From a virus: DNA of 36,416 nt. This document shows, one piece after another, positions 15,393 to 23,197 of this stretch. The DNA lies in the IMG/VR virus record IMGVR_UViG_3300023181_000058, positions 1 through 36,416 of that record, one strand, 5' to 3'. How positions within the stretch are numbered: position 1 is the first letter of the stretch; the number at the start of each line of letters is the position of its first letter. Made by a program: the position numbers and the translations under genes. Under the pieces are notes generated by a model, which ran no database searches, was not told where the DNA came from, and saw nothing but the letters and a program-made list of their open reading frames with translations.

Positions 15393-17746
15393 ATATCGCT
15401 ACCGGCTTTAGTGCCAAGTCCACCGTTTGGAAAAATAAAACTTGGAATTGGTCGGACTTCGTCGCAAGGATTAAAGAGCCTAACCATACTAACGAAACCT
15501 TTAAGGAGTTCATAGGCGCAAGCAAAGAAGAGCAAAGCAAGATTAAGGACGTAGGCGGCTACGTGGGGGCTTACCTGAGAAACGGAAAGCGCAGCCCCTC
15601 TAACGTTGTACACCGTCAACTCGCTACACTCGATATTGATTTTGCACATTTAGACTTTTGGGACGACTTTACTATGCTCTTCGGTTGCGCTGCTATCCTG
15701 CACGGAACGCACAAGCATTCAGATTTAGACCCGAGATACAGACTGTTAATACCTTTAAGCCGTGAGGCCACCCCTGACGAGTATGTAGCCGTAACACGTA
15801 AGATCGCCGGGCTCTTAGGTATAGAACTTTTTGATAATACTACCTTTGAGACTAACAGGCTTATGTTTTGGCCCTCTACACCGAAAGACGTCGAGTACTA
15901 TTTCGAGTATCAGGACGGTCCCTGGATAGATGTAGACGCAATGCTTGAAAGTTATATAGATTGGAAGGATACCAGCCTATGGCCGACAGCAGATAAGAAA
16001 ATAAGGGAGCTTGCCGGAGCTATGCAAAAGCAGGAGGATCCGTTAACTAAGTCCGGTATAGTCGGGGCTTTCTGCCGTACCTATACTATTAGCGAGGCGA
16101 TAGCTAAATTCTTATCGGAGGAGTATATCCCGACTATTAAAGACGACCGTTACACCTATACCAAAGGCTCAACAGCCGCCGGGCTTATGGTGTACGACGA
16201 TAAATTTGCGCACTCTCATCACGGTACTGACCCATGTAGTGGCAGGACTTGTAATGTTTTCGACCTGGTGCGCCTTCACAAGTTCGGGCACTTAGATAAC
16301 GAGGGGGGCACCCAGCGCCCTAAAAGCTTCGCAGCTATGGAGGACTTTGCCCGTGCTGATAAAGAAGTTAAAAAGACTATAGCCGTAGAGGTATTAGAGG
16401 ACAACAAATATGATTACTTTGCCGACGATGTAGAAAACGTTGAAGGGGACCAGGACAATATCGAGTGGATGACAGAGCTTGAGGCAGACGCCAAAGGCAA
16501 ATATTTATCAAGTGCCATTAATATAAATACTATCTTCTCTAACGACCCGAGGCTTAAAGATACTTTCAAGCGCAACGACTTTGACGGTAAGCGCTATGTG
16601 TTTCGCTCGCTGCCCTGGCGCAAGGTTACAACTCCCGAGCCGATTAAGGACGTAGATTATAGCGGACTGCGCAACTATATTGAGAGCATTTACGGCATAG
16701 CCGGGACGCTTAAGATAGACGACAGCCTCGCCCTCGAATTTGAAAAGCAGAGTTTCCACCCTATAAAAGATTATCTTAAGGGTTTAACGTGGGACGGTAT
16801 AGAGCGTATCGATACTTTACTTATTGATTACTTCGGGTGCCTGGATAATATCTACACACGAGAAGCAAGCCGTAAGACTTTAGTCGCAGCAGTTAAGAGG
16901 GTATTCTTACCCGGTTGTAAGTACGATAACGTCCTTACCCTCGTAGGTCCGCAGGGGACTAATAAAAGCACCTTCTTTAAGAAGCTGGGCCAGGATTGGT
17001 TTAGTGATACCTTTATGACGGTGCAGGGTAAAGAGGCATTAGAGCAGATACAGGGGAGTTGGATAATAGAAATGGCTGAGCTGGCAGGGCTGCGCAAGGC
17101 AGAGGTCGAGGCGATAAAACATTTTACCTCTAAGCAACAGGACGAGTTTAGACCGGCCTACGCCCGCACCTCGGAGGTATATAAAAGGCAATGCATATTC
17201 GTAGCTACTACAAATAAAAAAGACTTCTTAACAGACCCCTCGGGTAATCGTAGGTTTTGGCCTATTGAGGTTATAAGAGAGCGCAGGACAAAAAACGTTT
17301 GGACAGATTTAGATGCAGAGGTCAATCAGTTATGGGCCGAGGCTATGCAACTCTTTAAGAACGGGGAGAATGTTTTCTTTAGCGATCAAGCCGAGGAGCT
17401 TGCCCTTAAGGAGCAGCGCAAGCACTCCGAGACAGACGAGAGACGCGGTATAATTGAGGACTACTTAGACGCCCGACTTCCCGAGGACTGGGACAAACTC
17501 GATATTTACGAGCGCAGGCAACACCTTGACAGTCCCGCAGCTAAAGAGGGCAGACTTCGGGAGGTTGTTTGTATGGCCGAAATATGGTGCGAGTGCCTCG
17601 GTAAGAACAAGGAGGACATGAGCCGATACAACACCCGCGAGATTAACGATATAATGAAGTCGTTAGAGGACTGGGACTACCACGCAACTACTAAAAACTT
17701 CGGCTATTACGGCAAACAGAAATATTACTCAAGACAAGAATTATAA
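15371..17746 (+). CDS. Prim-pol/VapE-type helicase fusion
   Basis: 791 residues. The N-terminal AEP-like primase domain (about 20-200) has the acidic pair LDID (near residue 87) and THKHSDLDPRYRLLIPL with the catalytic-type His (near 115). The C-terminal VapE/SF3-like ATPase has Walker A GPQGTNKST (near 527), Walker B WIIEMAEL, a HFTSKQQDEFRPAYAR segment and sensor/arginine elements ATTNKKDFLTDPSGNRRFWPI. It probably primes and unwinds DNA at the replication fork. It overlaps its neighbours at both ends (22 and 1 bases), placing it in the replication operon. VapE N-terminal families in Bacteroidota look similar. Confidence 0.87.
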   Translation: MQHDGKINIATGFSAKSTVWKNKTWNWSDFVARIKEPNHTNETFKEFIGASKEEQSKIKDVGGYVGAYLRNGKRSPSNVVHRQLATLDIDFAHLDFWDDFTMLFGCAAILHGTHKHSDLDPRYRLLIPLSREATPDEYVAVTRKIAGLLGIELFDNTTFETNRLMFWPSTPKDVEYYFEYQDGPWIDVDAMLESYIDWKDTSLWPTADKKIRELAGAMQKQEDPLTKSGIVGAFCRTYTISEAIAKFLSEEYIPTIKDDRYTYTKGSTAAGLMVYDDKFAHSHHGTDPCSGRTCNVFDLVRLHKFGHLDNEGGTQRPKSFAAMEDFARADKEVKKTIAVEVLEDNKYDYFADDVENVEGDQDNIEWMTELEADAKGKYLSSAININTIFSNDPRLKDTFKRNDFDGKRYVFRSLPWRKVTTPEPIKDVDYSGLRNYIESIYGIAGTLKIDDSLALEFEKQSFHPIKDYLKGLTWDGIERIDTLLIDYFGCLDNIYTREASRKTLVAAVKRVFLPGCKYDNVLTLVGPQGTNKSTFFKKLGQDWFSDTFMTVQGKEALEQIQGSWIIEMAELAGLRKAEVEAIKHFTSKQQDEFRPAYARTSEVYKRQCIFVATTNKKDFLTDPSGNRRFWPIEVIRERRTKNVWTDLDAEVNQLWAEAMQLFKNGENVFFSDQAEELALKEQRKHSETDERRGIIEDYLDARLPEDWDKLDIYERRQHLDSPAAKEGRLREVVCMAEIWCECLGKNKEDMSRYNTREINDIMKSLEDWDYHATTKNFGYYGKQKYYSRQEL

Positions 17747-18228
17747 TGTATAAAGGTAAAATAATATTAGACGCTTGTTGCGGAAGTAGAATGTTTTGGT
17801 TTAATAAACAAAACCCCGATACCTTATACGCCGACATACGAGAAGAGTCCCACGTTCTTTGCGACGGGAGGGAGCTACATATAAAACCCGACATAGTTTG
17901 CGATTTTAGAGCAATGCCTTTTCCTGACGAGGTTTTTAAATTAGTGGTTTTTGATCCTCCGCATTTAAAGAATGCCGGGCCTAACGGCTGGCAAGGTAAG
18001 AAATACGGCATACTGTCCGATAATTGGAAAAACGATATAATGCAAGGTTTTTCTGAATGCATGCGGGTGCTTGAGATAGGGGGAACTTTGATTTTCAAAT
18101 GGAACGAGGACCAAATTAAAGTAAGCGAAATACTAAAGGCAATAGGATATGTTCCTTTATTTGGGCATAAGTCCGGTAAGCAACAAAAAACCCACTGGCT
18201 AACCTTTATAAAAGAGGACGAGTTATGA
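17746..18228 (+). CDS. Class I SAM-dependent methyltransferase
   Basis: 160 residues with SAM motif I ILDACCGSRMFW (about 7-18), an acidic turn LYADIRE, and motif IV VVFDPPH (67-73), where DPPH replaces the DPPY of adenine methylases. It ends with a beta-hairpin around GTLIFKWNEDQIK. It belongs to a compact methyltransferase type often encoded beside VapE and VRR-NUC genes in Firmicutes prophages. The substrate is probably DNA (inference). Its ATG shares a base with the previous stop and it overlaps the next gene by four bases. Confidence 0.75.
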   Translation: MYKGKIILDACCGSRMFWFNKQNPDTLYADIREESHVLCDGRELHIKPDIVCDFRAMPFPDEVFKLVVFDPPHLKNAGPNGWQGKKYGILSDNWKNDIMQGFSECMRVLEIGGTLIFKWNEDQIKVSEILKAIGYVPLFGHKSGKQQKTHWLTFIKEDEL

Positions 18229-18566
18229 AAACCTACACGGTTGCCGATATCGCCAGCTTTAGAGGCTGCACACTTAATACAGTTAACGGCTGGATAAAGC
18301 TTAACAGGGTAACCCCGGACTTTAAAGACAGCCGAGGCGTTAGGCTGTACGGGTATAAAAAAGCTTCTTACTTACTGGAAACCAGCCCACAATACTTAAG
18401 GCAAGGTAAAATATTTAAGTGTATCGATATGCATATACAAGGTATGCCTGTAGACGACATAGCGGAGGAGTGCCGATTATGCACGGTTACGATACTTAAA
18501 CTAATAAAGGCCTTTAAGGAGACAGGAGAGATAACCCTTGAGAGCAAATTAAATTTTATACTATGA
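18225..18566 (+). CDS. Double helix-turn-helix DNA-binding protein
   Basis: 113 residues. Residues 1-40 fit a MerR/excisionase-like HTH (YTVADIASFRGCTLNTVNGWIKLNRV). Residues about 70-105 form a second HTH of Hin/IS type (DMHIQGMPVDDIAEECRLCTVTILKLIKAFKETGEI). It probably binds DNA as an early or middle regulator, or loads replication proteins. It overlaps both neighbours by four bases. The first half alone could be mistaken for an excisionase, but no integrase is present. Confidence 0.65.
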   Translation: MKTYTVADIASFRGCTLNTVNGWIKLNRVTPDFKDSRGVRLYGYKKASYLLETSPQYLRQGKIFKCIDMHIQGMPVDDIAEECRLCTVTILKLIKAFKETGEITLESKLNFIL

Positions 18567-18856
18567 AAAAAGATAGCATAGAGTCGGAGAAAGTACTTGA
18601 AAAGAAACTACACGACAAAGTCAAAGCGTTAGGAGGCTGGACGCTTAAGCTCCTGCCCACCTTCGTAAGCGGCTTACCTGACCGGCTTGTTTTGTACCAG
18701 GGTAAAGCTACCTTTATAGAGCTTAAGAGTACAGGCAAAAAAGCACGCCCGGACCAACTCTCAATACATAGAAAGCTCGAGGGCTTCGGCTTCGAGGTTC
18801 ACGTTATAGACAGTACCGAGGGAATTATTAATTTTGTAAACAGTTTAGAGTTATGA
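18563..18856 (+). CDS. VRR-NUC domain nuclease
   Basis: 97 residues, a stand-alone VRR-NUC domain of the PD-(D/E)XK superfamily. Key elements are GLPD (37-40), FIELKS with E53 and K55 as the E-x-K pair, and a following ARPDQLSIHRKL with the conserved Gln65. These proteins are thought to cut branched DNA such as Holliday junctions, and they commonly neighbour SNF2-like helicases in phages, as here. It overlaps both neighbours by four bases. Confidence 0.87.
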   Translation: MKKDSIESEKVLEKKLHDKVKALGGWTLKLLPTFVSGLPDRLVLYQGKATFIELKSTGKKARPDQLSIHRKLEGFGFEVHVIDSTEGIINFVNSLEL

Positions 18857-19185
18857 TAATAGCATACATTGCGCACCCAGTAGGCGGAAACGTCGGGGGT
18901 AACATAGAAAAAATATTAAGGATAGTAAGGGAGATAAATTTACAGGAGCCGGACGTAGTGCCCTTTGTGCCTTACCTGGCCGACATCTTGGCTATGGACG
19001 ACGCCAATCCGATAGAACGTGAAAGAGGTATTAAGAATGATACCCACGTACTAAAGAACGGAGGTGTAAACCAAATACGTTTATACGGCCACAAGATAAG
19101 CTCCGGCATGAGAGCAGAGTTAAACCTTGCCAAGTCGTTAGGTATCGAGGTGCGGTGCAGCGAACATTTAAAAGCCGAATTATGA
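18853..19185 (+). CDS. Nucleoside 2-deoxyribosyltransferase-like protein (DUF4406/7768 type)
   Basis: 110 residues. The opening IIAYIAHPVGGNVGGNIEKI, the central VPFVPYLADIL and the later INxIRLYG/SSGMRAELNLAKSLGIEV pattern fit small phage proteins related to nucleoside deoxyribosyltransferases, which exchange bases on deoxynucleosides. The catalytic Glu expected in that fold could be in MRAEL (about 86-90). Role in nucleotide metabolism is inferred. Coupled by four-base overlaps to the nuclease and the adenine methylase. Confidence 0.6.
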   Translation: MIIAYIAHPVGGNVGGNIEKILRIVREINLQEPDVVPFVPYLADILAMDDANPIERERGIKNDTHVLKNGGVNQIRLYGHKISSGMRAELNLAKSLGIEVRCSEHLKAEL

Positions 19186-19904
19186 AATACATGGGGAGTA
19201 AAAGAAAAATAGCAGCCGAAATACTGCCTATTATTCTCTATGGCCGAAAACAGGGCCAGTATTATGTCGAGCCCTTCGCCGGAGGACTAAACACCTTGAT
19301 ACAAGTTAAAGACTTACGAATAGGGGCCGATATAAACGATTGCTTAATAGAATTTTATAAAGCTGTATGCAAAGGCTGGCTGCCTCCTATAAGAATAGAA
19401 AAGGAAGAGTACTACGCTATTAAAGATAATCCAGGTTTAAATAAACCTTTGACTGGGTGGGCGGGCATTTTCTGCTCCTATGGCGCAAAATGGTTCGGGG
19501 GTTTTATTAGCGACTATCAAGAAAATAAGAGGCTTAAAAGCGGCAGATTACCTAATCATCAAGACGAGTCTTATAACAGTCTGCTTAAGCAGCGCGCTTT
19601 ATTTAAGGATGTGGACTTCAGAGTCTCAAGTTATGAAAATTTAGAGATACCTCCTAATAGTATTATCTATTGCGACCCTCCCTACAGAGGTACAACAGGG
19701 TACAAAGATAAGTTCGACCACGATGCTTTCTGGCAATGGTGTAGAGATAAGTCAGCAGAAGGGCACGCAGTTTACATAAGTGAGTACTCTGCGCCGGAGG
19801 ACTTTATTTGTGTGTGGCAAAAAGAGCTAAGTAGTCAGCTCTCCGCCAATACAAAACCAGGAGGCTCTAAACTTTCTATTGAAAAATTATACACTTATCT
19901 ATAA
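19182..19904 (+). CDS. dam: D12-class N6-adenine DNA methyltransferase
   Basis: 240 residues from ATG 19182, which overlaps the previous stop as ATGA; an upstream in-frame start at 19155 lies inside the previous gene and is less likely. Motifs are KYMGSKRKIA (1-10), EPFAGG (30-35, SAM site) and CDPPYRG with DPPY at 165-168 (catalytic). The fold matches T4/Dam-type adenine methylases with a small target-recognition segment between the two motifs. It could protect phage DNA from restriction or control replication timing. No cognate endonuclease is adjacent. The gene symbol denotes the class only. Confidence 0.85.
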   Translation: MKYMGSKRKIAAEILPIILYGRKQGQYYVEPFAGGLNTLIQVKDLRIGADINDCLIEFYKAVCKGWLPPIRIEKEEYYAIKDNPGLNKPLTGWAGIFCSYGAKWFGGFISDYQENKRLKSGRLPNHQDESYNSLLKQRALFKDVDFRVSSYENLEIPPNSIIYCDPPYRGTTGYKDKFDHDAFWQWCRDKSAEGHAVYISEYSAPEDFICVWQKELSSQLSANTKPGGSKLSIEKLYTYL

Positions 19905-21283
19905 TGAACGAAACCAACCTACACAACTACCAGCACCGGACAGTTAACCACATTATATCCAACAAGCACGCTGGGGCTTTCCTGGATATGGGACTTGGTA
20001 AGACTGTAAGCACCTTAACCGCCATTAAGAAGTTAATGTACGAGGAGTTAGAAATCGACGCCGTGCTTGTGATCGCCCCTAAGCGGGTAGCCGAGTCCGT
20101 ATGGTCTGCCGAGCTTGCTAAGTGGGCGCACCTTAAAGGCCTGACTATATCAAAGATTGCAGGCGATGAAAAGAAGCGTAAGGCAGCTATAAGGACTAAA
20201 GCCGATATATACACCCTTAGCCGTGACAACGTCGTATGGTTCCAAAGCACTTACCAAAGCGTTAAGGTTTTCGGTAAAGACGTTATGCTCGTTATTGACG
20301 AGAGCAGCAGCTTTAAAAATCAGGCGTCTAAACGTTTCAAAGCCCTTAAACATTTACAGCCTGATTTTGCAAGGGTTGTGATACTTACCGGGACGCCTGC
20401 CCCTAACGGCTTAATGGATCTTTGGAGCCAGCTATGGCTGTTGGACCGTGGCGAAAGGCTGGGCAAGACTATAAGCCTATTCCGTGAGCGTTGCTTCACT
20501 AAGAGTTATAACGGCTTTACTTATGAACTTAAACAGGACCGCGAGAAGGATATACACAACGCTATTAAGGATATAGTTATCTCTATGAAAGCCGAGGACT
20601 ATTTAGACTTACCGCCGGCAATCTACAATAATATAGATATAACCCTGCCACCTTCAGTTATGGATAAGTACCTGGCCTTTGAGCGTGATAGGGTTATGGA
20701 AATGCTTAACAGCGAAACCGAGATCACAGCTATGAACGCTGCAGCATTAAGCAACAAGCTGTTGCAGTTTGCAGGGGGTGCTGTGTATGACGAGGACAGG
20801 ACAGTACATGAGATACACACCCTCAAGCTGGAAGCCGCCGAGGAGGTTGTAGAAGCCGCCAACGGCAAGCCCGTCCTTATGGCTTACACCTACAAGCACG
20901 AACTCGATAGGCTTATGGTTAAGCTTAAGGCCTATAAGCCCGTTAAGCTTGAGAGCGACCAGCATATAAACGACTGGAACGCCGGCAAGATACAAGTACT
21001 TTTAATGCATCCAGCCTCAGGAGGGCACGGCCTTAACTTGCAAGACGGCTCTAATATTGCGTTGTGGTACTCTTCTAACTGGTCGCTTGAGTTATACCAG
21101 CAGTTTAATAAAAGACTTGACAGGCAAGGGCAGCAGGAGCGCGTTATCATTAACAGGCTGGTAGCGTTAGGCACAGAGGATGAGCGTGTTATAGCCGCAC
21201 TCGATAACAAGGCCGACACACAGGAGAGCCTTATGCAGTCGATAAAAGCTAAGATAGAGAAGTACTCTAATATGTTAAAATAG
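19904..21283 (+). CDS. SNF2-family DEAD/DEAH-like helicase
   Basis: 459 residues. RecA-like domain 1 has a Q-like LHNYQHRTV, Walker A DMGLGKT (28-34), Walker B VIDESSSFKN (near 131-140) and motif III LTGTPAPNGLMDLWSQ. Domain 2 has HPASGGHGLNLQ (motif V) and NWSLELYQQFNKRLDRQGQ (motif VI). SNF2 proteins of this size act on double-stranded DNA and usually accompany VRR-NUC in phages. It starts on the base where the methylase stops. Its stop overlaps the second 28-bp repeated element. Confidence 0.88.
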   Translation: MNETNLHNYQHRTVNHIISNKHAGAFLDMGLGKTVSTLTAIKKLMYEELEIDAVLVIAPKRVAESVWSAELAKWAHLKGLTISKIAGDEKKRKAAIRTKADIYTLSRDNVVWFQSTYQSVKVFGKDVMLVIDESSSFKNQASKRFKALKHLQPDFARVVILTGTPAPNGLMDLWSQLWLLDRGERLGKTISLFRERCFTKSYNGFTYELKQDREKDIHNAIKDIVISMKAEDYLDLPPAIYNNIDITLPPSVMDKYLAFERDRVMEMLNSETEITAMNAAALSNKLLQFAGGAVYDEDRTVHEIHTLKLEAAEEVVEAANGKPVLMAYTYKHELDRLMVKLKAYKPVKLESDQHINDWNAGKIQVLLMHPASGGHGLNLQDGSNIALWYSSNWSLELYQQFNKRLDRQGQQERVIINRLVALGTEDERVIAALDNKADTQESLMQSIKAKIEKYSNMLK

Positions 21284-21309
21284 TGTTAAAGTTTTAAAAC
21301 GTATTACAT
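21282..21309. promoter_or_regulatory. 28-bp repeated element with palindrome, copy 2
   Basis: Exact copy of 14599-14626, again with GTTTTAAAAC (21291-21300) and again directly downstream of a replication-gene stop codon, whose last two bases it includes. It lies upstream of a consensus -7 box at 21326. Confidence 0.7.
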
Positions 21310-21325
21310 ATTAAAATAAGCGGTG

Positions 21326-21333
21326 TATATTTG
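21326..21333 (+). promoter_or_regulatory. Promoter -7 box for the 21.4-24.5 kb genes
   Basis: TATATTTG is an exact match to TAnnTTTG. It lies 17 bases after the 28-bp repeat and 33 bases before ATG 21366. The expected -33 site falls at the end of the repeat; no clear TTTG is seen there. Confidence 0.6.
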
Positions 21334-21365
21334 TACTCAGATAACAACTAATAAACTTCAATATT

Positions 21366-21542
21366 ATGAAAACTACAACCACAAGAGACACTAACACCTC
21401 GTTTTTCAAAGTAATTAAAAACGGCGCAGGATCTGAATTTTCAAGAAAAATAGAAAAGGGCTCGCCTGAATACGGAAACGCCTGTAACCTATTTCACAAA
21501 AATGGTATTGAGTTATCTGTCGGAAATTCAGTATCGGTATAA
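21366..21542 (+). CDS. Small early protein, unknown
   Basis: 58 residues, first gene after the promoter at 21326. It is polar with an N-terminal Thr run (MKTTTTRDTNTSFFKV) and one Cys, and has no membrane segment. Composition and promoter position suggest a real early host-interaction gene, but there is no family match. The 66 bases to the next gene show nothing further. Confidence 0.5.
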   Translation: MKTTTTRDTNTSFFKVIKNGAGSEFSRKIEKGSPEYGNACNLFHKNGIELSVGNSVSV

Positions 21543-21608
21543 TGCACCACGTCGATAAACTTTAACAACCACCACGCTATTTAAGAAAATAGCATAAAAC
21601 CTTAAATT

Positions 21609-22067
21609 ATGAAAAACTTAATCCTTTTACTCGCCCTCGTGCTGCTAAGCTCATGCGATGCTGACAGCCAAACACCTGTAACGCCTGAGAACGTTGCACA
21701 CGTAACTCAAACACCTGTGCCGGCGCACATGGTCGGAGAGTATAGAGCTATCGAGGGACACGACTACTCAAGCAATAAGCCCTATGAGCAGGGTGCGGTC
21801 TCTATAACTTTAGAAGCTATAGAGGTAAGCTTATCGCAGCACAGCTACAGCCTAAACCTTAGCGACTATGCTACTACCTCAAACCTTTTAGAGGACTGCT
21901 ATTATGACATATATGTAAACGGTGTTGTAATCAGGATAACCGACTTAGTTGCTAAGTACGGAGAGATTCGCATAAAGATAGACGGGGTAACTATCGCCAT
22001 ACTTAAGAAGGTAGTAGACACGCCGCAAGAGCCCGAGCAACCTAACACACCTGTAATAATAAACTAA
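21609..22067 (+). CDS. Early lipoprotein
   Basis: 152 residues with a lipoprotein signal (MKNLILLLALVLLSSCD, lipobox LSSC, Cys16). A Pro/Thr-rich spacer precedes a beta-rich domain (about 60-135) with repeated strand motifs such as YDIYVNGVVIRI and IRIKIDGVTIAIL. The tail is Pro-rich. It is expected at the cell envelope facing the periplasm or surface. A phage lipoprotein made early is a candidate for superinfection exclusion or envelope remodelling (inference). A second lipoprotein is encoded at 23194. Confidence 0.68.
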   Translation: MKNLILLLALVLLSSCDADSQTPVTPENVAHVTQTPVPAHMVGEYRAIEGHDYSSNKPYEQGAVSITLEAIEVSLSQHSYSLNLSDYATTSNLLEDCYYDIYVNGVVIRITDLVAKYGEIRIKIDGVTIAILKKVVDTPQEPEQPNTPVIIN

Positions 22068-22071
22068 CCTT

Positions 22072-22173
22072 ATGACTTACGAGCAACAAATAGAGGCGGT
22101 ACTAAAGCTATCGCCTTGCATCACGAGAGCCGGCGCAATATCAATCTTAAAAACTTTAGACTATGACAATTGA
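22072..22173 (+). CDS. Very small early ORF
   Basis: 33 residues (MTYEQQIEAVLKLSPCITRAGAISILKTLDYDN), starting five bases after the lipoprotein stop and overlapping the next gene by 11 bases. Tight packing and a helical, UBA-like pattern support translation, but the length makes this uncertain. Confidence 0.4.
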   Translation: MTYEQQIEAVLKLSPCITRAGAISILKTLDYDN

Positions 22174-22357
22174 AAATGTATCAATCGGGGATAGGTTTAA
22201 TACTTCTCGAGGGGTTTTCGAGGTAATAGACTTTAGAGAAACCCGGTCTTTAGTTTCAGGTGCCTTAACTAAATTAGTGGTACGGGCAGATAATATATCT
22301 ACTGATATGCAAGCAGAGTTTTCACTGCAAGAGGTAAAACGCTCCCGCATAGTATGA
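22163..22357 (+). CDS. Small beta-rich early protein
   Basis: 64 residues, predicted as a five-strand barrel-like fold (NVSIGDRFNTSRGVFEVIDF, then LTKLVVRADN and FSLQEVKRSRIV). The pattern is seen in small phage proteins of unknown role that carry a G-D-R-F or G-D turn followed by strands. It starts within the preceding mini-ORF. No function assigned. Confidence 0.52.
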   Translation: MTIENVSIGDRFNTSRGVFEVIDFRETRSLVSGALTKLVVRADNISTDMQAEFSLQEVKRSRIV

Positions 22358-22377
22358 AAAACCCTAAACAATAACCT

Positions 22378-22644
22378 ATGGAAACAATTAACCTTGAACA
22401 AATAAAAAACCAAGTGGCTAAAAAACACGGGTTTAAAGCATGGAAAGATGTAGGCGTTATTTACAGATACATCTATACAGATGAAATTGCCGAGTATTAC
22501 GCCCAACAATGCTGTGATGAACAGATAAAAGCATGTTGTGAAAATGCAAAAATACATGAAGACTGGAATGCAGACTATACTCAATGCAATTATTATGTTG
22601 ATGAAGATTCTATCCTATCTACCCCTAACGTAGTAAAACCGTGA
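22378..22644 (+). CDS. Small Cys-rich early protein
   Basis: 88 residues, with a helical stretch containing two CC pairs (QQCCDEQIKACCENAK, about 44-59) that could bind metal, and a polar C-terminus. Similar short proteins (IAEYYAQQCCDEQIKA-like) occur in Bacteroidota phages; the function is unknown to me. Its TGA overlaps the GTG start of the next gene. Confidence 0.55.
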   Translation: METINLEQIKNQVAKKHGFKAWKDVGVIYRYIYTDEIAEYYAQQCCDEQIKACCENAKIHEDWNADYTQCNYYVDEDSILSTPNVVKP

Positions 22645-22880
22645 GAGCCTTTAAACTTCTTAAGGACTGGGTAGACGCCTCTCGAGCAGTTGACAGGCAT
22701 AACGTGGCTAACCTTGTGTTAGTGGACCTTAACTACCATCACGGCGAGAAGCTGCCGACCGAGGACGTTATAGCGATATTCGAGGAGGTAGAGCAGAGAT
22801 TAACCGAGGCACTTAAAGCCCGGAGGGAGGAAATAACACAAGAGTTACACAGTATAAACGAATACCTTTTAAAAAGATGA
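22641..22880 (+). CDS. Small helical early protein
   Basis: 79 residues, starting at GTG 22641 (overlap GTGA). It is almost entirely helical, with a C-terminal coiled coil rich in Glu, Arg and Leu (about 45-78). It overlaps the following ATG by four bases. No family recognised; it is probably an oligomeric accessory protein. Confidence 0.5.
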   Translation: MRAFKLLKDWVDASRAVDRHNVANLVLVDLNYHHGEKLPTEDVIAIFEEVEQRLTEALKARREEITQELHSINEYLLKR

Positions 22881-23197
22881 AAAGAACTATAATAGTAGGA
22901 CGTCCCGGATCCTTCGCAAGTAAGAAAGCTTTAGAAATTGCAGGGCTAAAAAACACCCTCATTGTATCGGATTTAAGTTTTAAACACGTTGACCGAGATA
23001 CAAAAGCTATAATATTTGAGAACGTTAGATTTAAAGACACCTTACAAGTACACAACCTTATGATGTGTGAAGCTATCGAGTTTCGCCCTGTCTATGAAAA
23101 AGGGAAAACTTCTATAACGCCACATTTAGTATTTATAACTGACAACCTGCCGAAGTGGGTAGAGACTATCTATAAACCCGAAATTATAAGAATATGA
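22877..23197 (+). CDS. Possible degenerate P-loop/AAA-like mini-protein
   Basis: 106 residues arranged like half an AAA+ domain. TIIVGRPGSFASKKALEI occupies the P-loop position but is not a proper Walker A. AIIFENV (about 44-50) stands at Walker B with Glu, and LVFITDNLPKW (about 84-94) looks like the sensor 1 strand. It is too short for an active ATPase and may be an inhibitor or partner of a host or phage ATPase. The similarity is a visual impression. Overlaps both neighbours by four bases. Confidence 0.48.
   Translation: MKRTIIVGRPGSFASKKALEIAGLKNTLIVSDLSFKHVDRDTKAIIFENVRFKDTLQVHNLMMCEAIEFRPVYEKGKTSITPHLVFITDNLPKWVETIYKPEIIRI

Noticed and set aside
15044-15649. 201-residue minus-strand open frame opposite 15057 and the primase-helicase start
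   Set aside because: Cys/Phe/Leu-rich shadow frame overlapping two supported genes; no promoter or ribosome-binding context seen.
18225-18566. Reading the double-HTH protein as an excisionase of a lysogeny module
   Set aside because: No integrase, attachment site or repressor pair was found; it sits in the replication operon.
22438-22620. Possible CRISPR or anti-CRISPR signal around the Cys-rich small gene
   Set aside because: No repeat-spacer periodicity, and anti-CRISPR cannot be inferred from size alone.
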